DNA of 34,389 bases from NCBI RefSeq assembly GCF_016785185.1, contig NZ_JAEKDY010000029.1; one strand, 5' to 3'. The stretch comes from Heyndrickxia sporothermodurans. GTDB lineage: Bacteria > Bacillota > Bacilli > Bacillales > Bacillaceae_C. The notes below the pieces were generated by a model. The model worked only from the letters and a program-made list of their open reading frames with translations, did not search any database and was not told the origin of the DNA. Shown piece after piece: positions 33,503 to 34,389 of the stretch (the stretch's first letter is position 1; each line of letters opens with the position of its first letter). The position numbers and the translations under genes were made by a program.

Positions 33503-33531
33503 AAAAAAAAGAATCGGCTTACGCCGACTCT
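33503..33531 (-). terminator. Terminator of yheA
   Basis: On the minus strand AGAGTCGGC pairs with GCCGATTCT (one G-T pair, four-base loop) and is followed by eight T. It begins at the yheA stop. Confidence 0.85.
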
Positions 33532-33884
33532 TATTTATTCATTGATCCGTATAGTTCATCAAGTGGTTTCATTATAATTTTATTTAATTCATTAATAGAC
33601 ATACTCATACGTTGTTCCGCTTCCATTAATTTTACAATTTTTGGGCTCTGTTGAACTTGTGCAGCAAAGCTTTGGGCTTTCTGTACTTCTTGTTCCGTAA
33701 TATCCTGTCCTGTCATTTGTTTTTCTTGTAACGTCATTTGAATCATTCTAAATTCATCGAACATCTTTTTTGAAGGTGGATCCTTCAGAACTGCTTCATA
33801 ATTGGCCTTTAAACTAGTGTATTCCTCACTTTTCCGTAATGCTTTCTCTAATTCGTACGCATAATCATAAAAACTTGTTGGCAC
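33531..33884 (-). CDS. yheA: YlbF/YmcA-family protein YheA
   Basis: This 117-residue all-helical protein is of the YlbF/YmcA (Com_YlbF) family and matches YheA in length and sequence style (SFYDYAYELEKALRKSEEY near the start, KPLDELYGSMNK at the end). YlbF and YmcA act with RNase Y; YheA itself has no known role. The start is GTG, preceded by GAGGAGGG. In B. subtilis it also follows the yha cluster. Confidence 0.88.
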   Translation of the reverse strand: MPTSFYDYAYELEKALRKSEEYTSLKANYEAVLKDPPSKKMFDEFRMIQMTLQEKQMTGQDITEQEVQKAQSFAAQVQQSPKIVKLMEAEQRMSMSINELNKIIMKPLDELYGSMNK

Positions 33885-33983
33885 AATATACCCTCCTCAA
33901 ATTTACCTTCAACGAAGAATTTCTTTTACCACTATAACAAAGTATGGGTATTAATGCGAATCTGACACAAAAAAGCAGTAGGC

Positions 33984-34042
33984 ATTGTTGATTTTAACAA
34001 TATTAAAAGCGCAGAGTGGATTGGAGCGGAAAGGAACGGTTC
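33984..34042. repeat. Dispersed intergenic repeat, deleted copy
   Basis: It shares ATTGTTGATTTTAA and the core GAGTGGATTGGAGCGGAAAG followed by GAACGGTTC with the copy at 24831-24905. It lacks exactly 20 bases: one GCGGAAAG unit plus the 12-base spacer. Confidence 0.8.
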
Positions 34043-34347
34043 ATTCCCTCCCGCAATCCTTTTTACCATCAATGAAATAGACTTAATTTCCCCATTGAAG
34101 AACCAAATGCGCCTATGTTTCATACGATATTTTCAAGAGCCTAGATTTACAAATGGGGATTGTTTATGATAAGCCAAGTTTTTATCCAACCTTCATTCAC
34201 TTTAGATGAAGATTTTCCGATCGTTGAGATTTCGAGTCTTTTACTTAAAAAATTTTATATACGAATGAATTTCATAATTCTTAGCCCTTGTGTATCAAGG
34301 GGTTTAAGAGATAAAAAAAGAAGTACCTCCCCAAATCTTGTATAATG

Positions 34348-34356
34348 GTAGTTGAC
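34348..34356 (+). promoter_or_regulatory. Possible promoter near the window end (IS-like)
   Basis: CTTGTATAATGG contains a perfect TATAAT with TTG just before it, preceded by CCTCCCC. It resembles leaders of Bacillaceae transposase genes from memory. The gene it would drive lies outside the window. Confidence 0.35.
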
Positions 34357-34389
34357 CAGTAAGCCCCCATTCAAACAACGCATATAAAT

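Larger units (their letters stand above)
33885..34389. other. Gene-poor end of window with repeat and possible IS left flank
   Basis: No convincing gene is present. The region holds a repeat copy (33984-34042). From about 34282 to the end it holds a small hairpin (CCCTTG...CAAGGG), an A-run and TTGTATAATGG, which resemble the promoter side of Bacillus insertion sequences. A 61-residue open frame at 34160-34345 has no relative I recognise and runs into this flank. Confidence 0.4.

Noticed and set aside
34160..34345. 61-residue plus-strand frame near the window end
   Set aside because: No recognisable family, composition unlike the real genes, and it runs into an IS-like flank with a hairpin and an A-run.
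1..34389. CRISPR arrays, tRNA or rRNA genes, prophage or defence modules
   Set aside because: No regularly spaced repeats, no cloverleaf-type sequences, and no integrase, toxin-antitoxin or defence-type proteins among the reading frames.

Overview
The window is a stretch of a low-GC Bacillaceae chromosome, most likely from an endospore former. Gene content and order match the hemEHY to yheA neighbourhood of Bacillus subtilis: yhgE, yhgD, hemY, hemH, hemE, hmoB (yhgC), yhfA, yhaA, ecsB, ecsA, hit, a YtxH-type gene, scoC (hpr), yhaI, prsA, yhaL, yhaM, yhaN, yhaO, yhaP, yhaQ, a YhzD-like gene, a crotonase, yhaX and yheA. Names were assigned by recognising protein families and gene order from memory; no database search was run.

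Layout. 1-117 is the last part of an IS1182-like transposase. 217-6884 (minus) is the late heme operon hemE-hemH-hemY followed by yhgD (TetR) and yhgE (YhgE/Pip membrane protein). hmoB, encoding a heme-degrading monooxygenase, faces away from hemE. 7827-10688 holds a transporter and a divergent M20 amidohydrolase. 10798-12757 is the ABC exporter ecsAB. 12794-13267 is a gene-free, repeat-bearing region that ends in an orphan terminator. 13268-16075 contains hit, a YtxH protein, the transition-state regulator scoC, yhaI and two unknown small membrane proteins. 16269-18997 is a glycolate-oxidase type glcDF pair that does not belong to the B. subtilis order. Two tiny YjcZ-like genes follow, then prsA, yhaL and the yhaO-yhaN-yhaM DNA/RNA nuclease group. 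After that come the yhaQP ABC exporter, a TerC protein, a YhzD-like protein, a crotonase, a TetR-MFS efflux unit, a frameshifted HAD gene (yhaX) and yheA. The last 500 bases have no convincing gene and resemble the left flank of another insertion sequence.

The main regulatory signals are: two matching 23-bp inverted repeats in front of yhgD and yhgE; a near-perfect FadR-type box inside a good sigma-A promoter of the crotonase gene; a perfect palindrome over the start region of the TetR-MFS unit; a PerR-like box in front of hemE; and an (AT) repeat between the promoter and ribosome binding site of scoC. Genes expected from the B. subtilis order but absent are pbpF, ecsC and trpP.

This is mostly conserved core chromosome. 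I found no exotic defence or mobile system. The items most worth following up are the regulatory sites, the orphan transcript candidate, the repeat-element deletions, the crotonase with altered catalytic residues and the broken yhaX.
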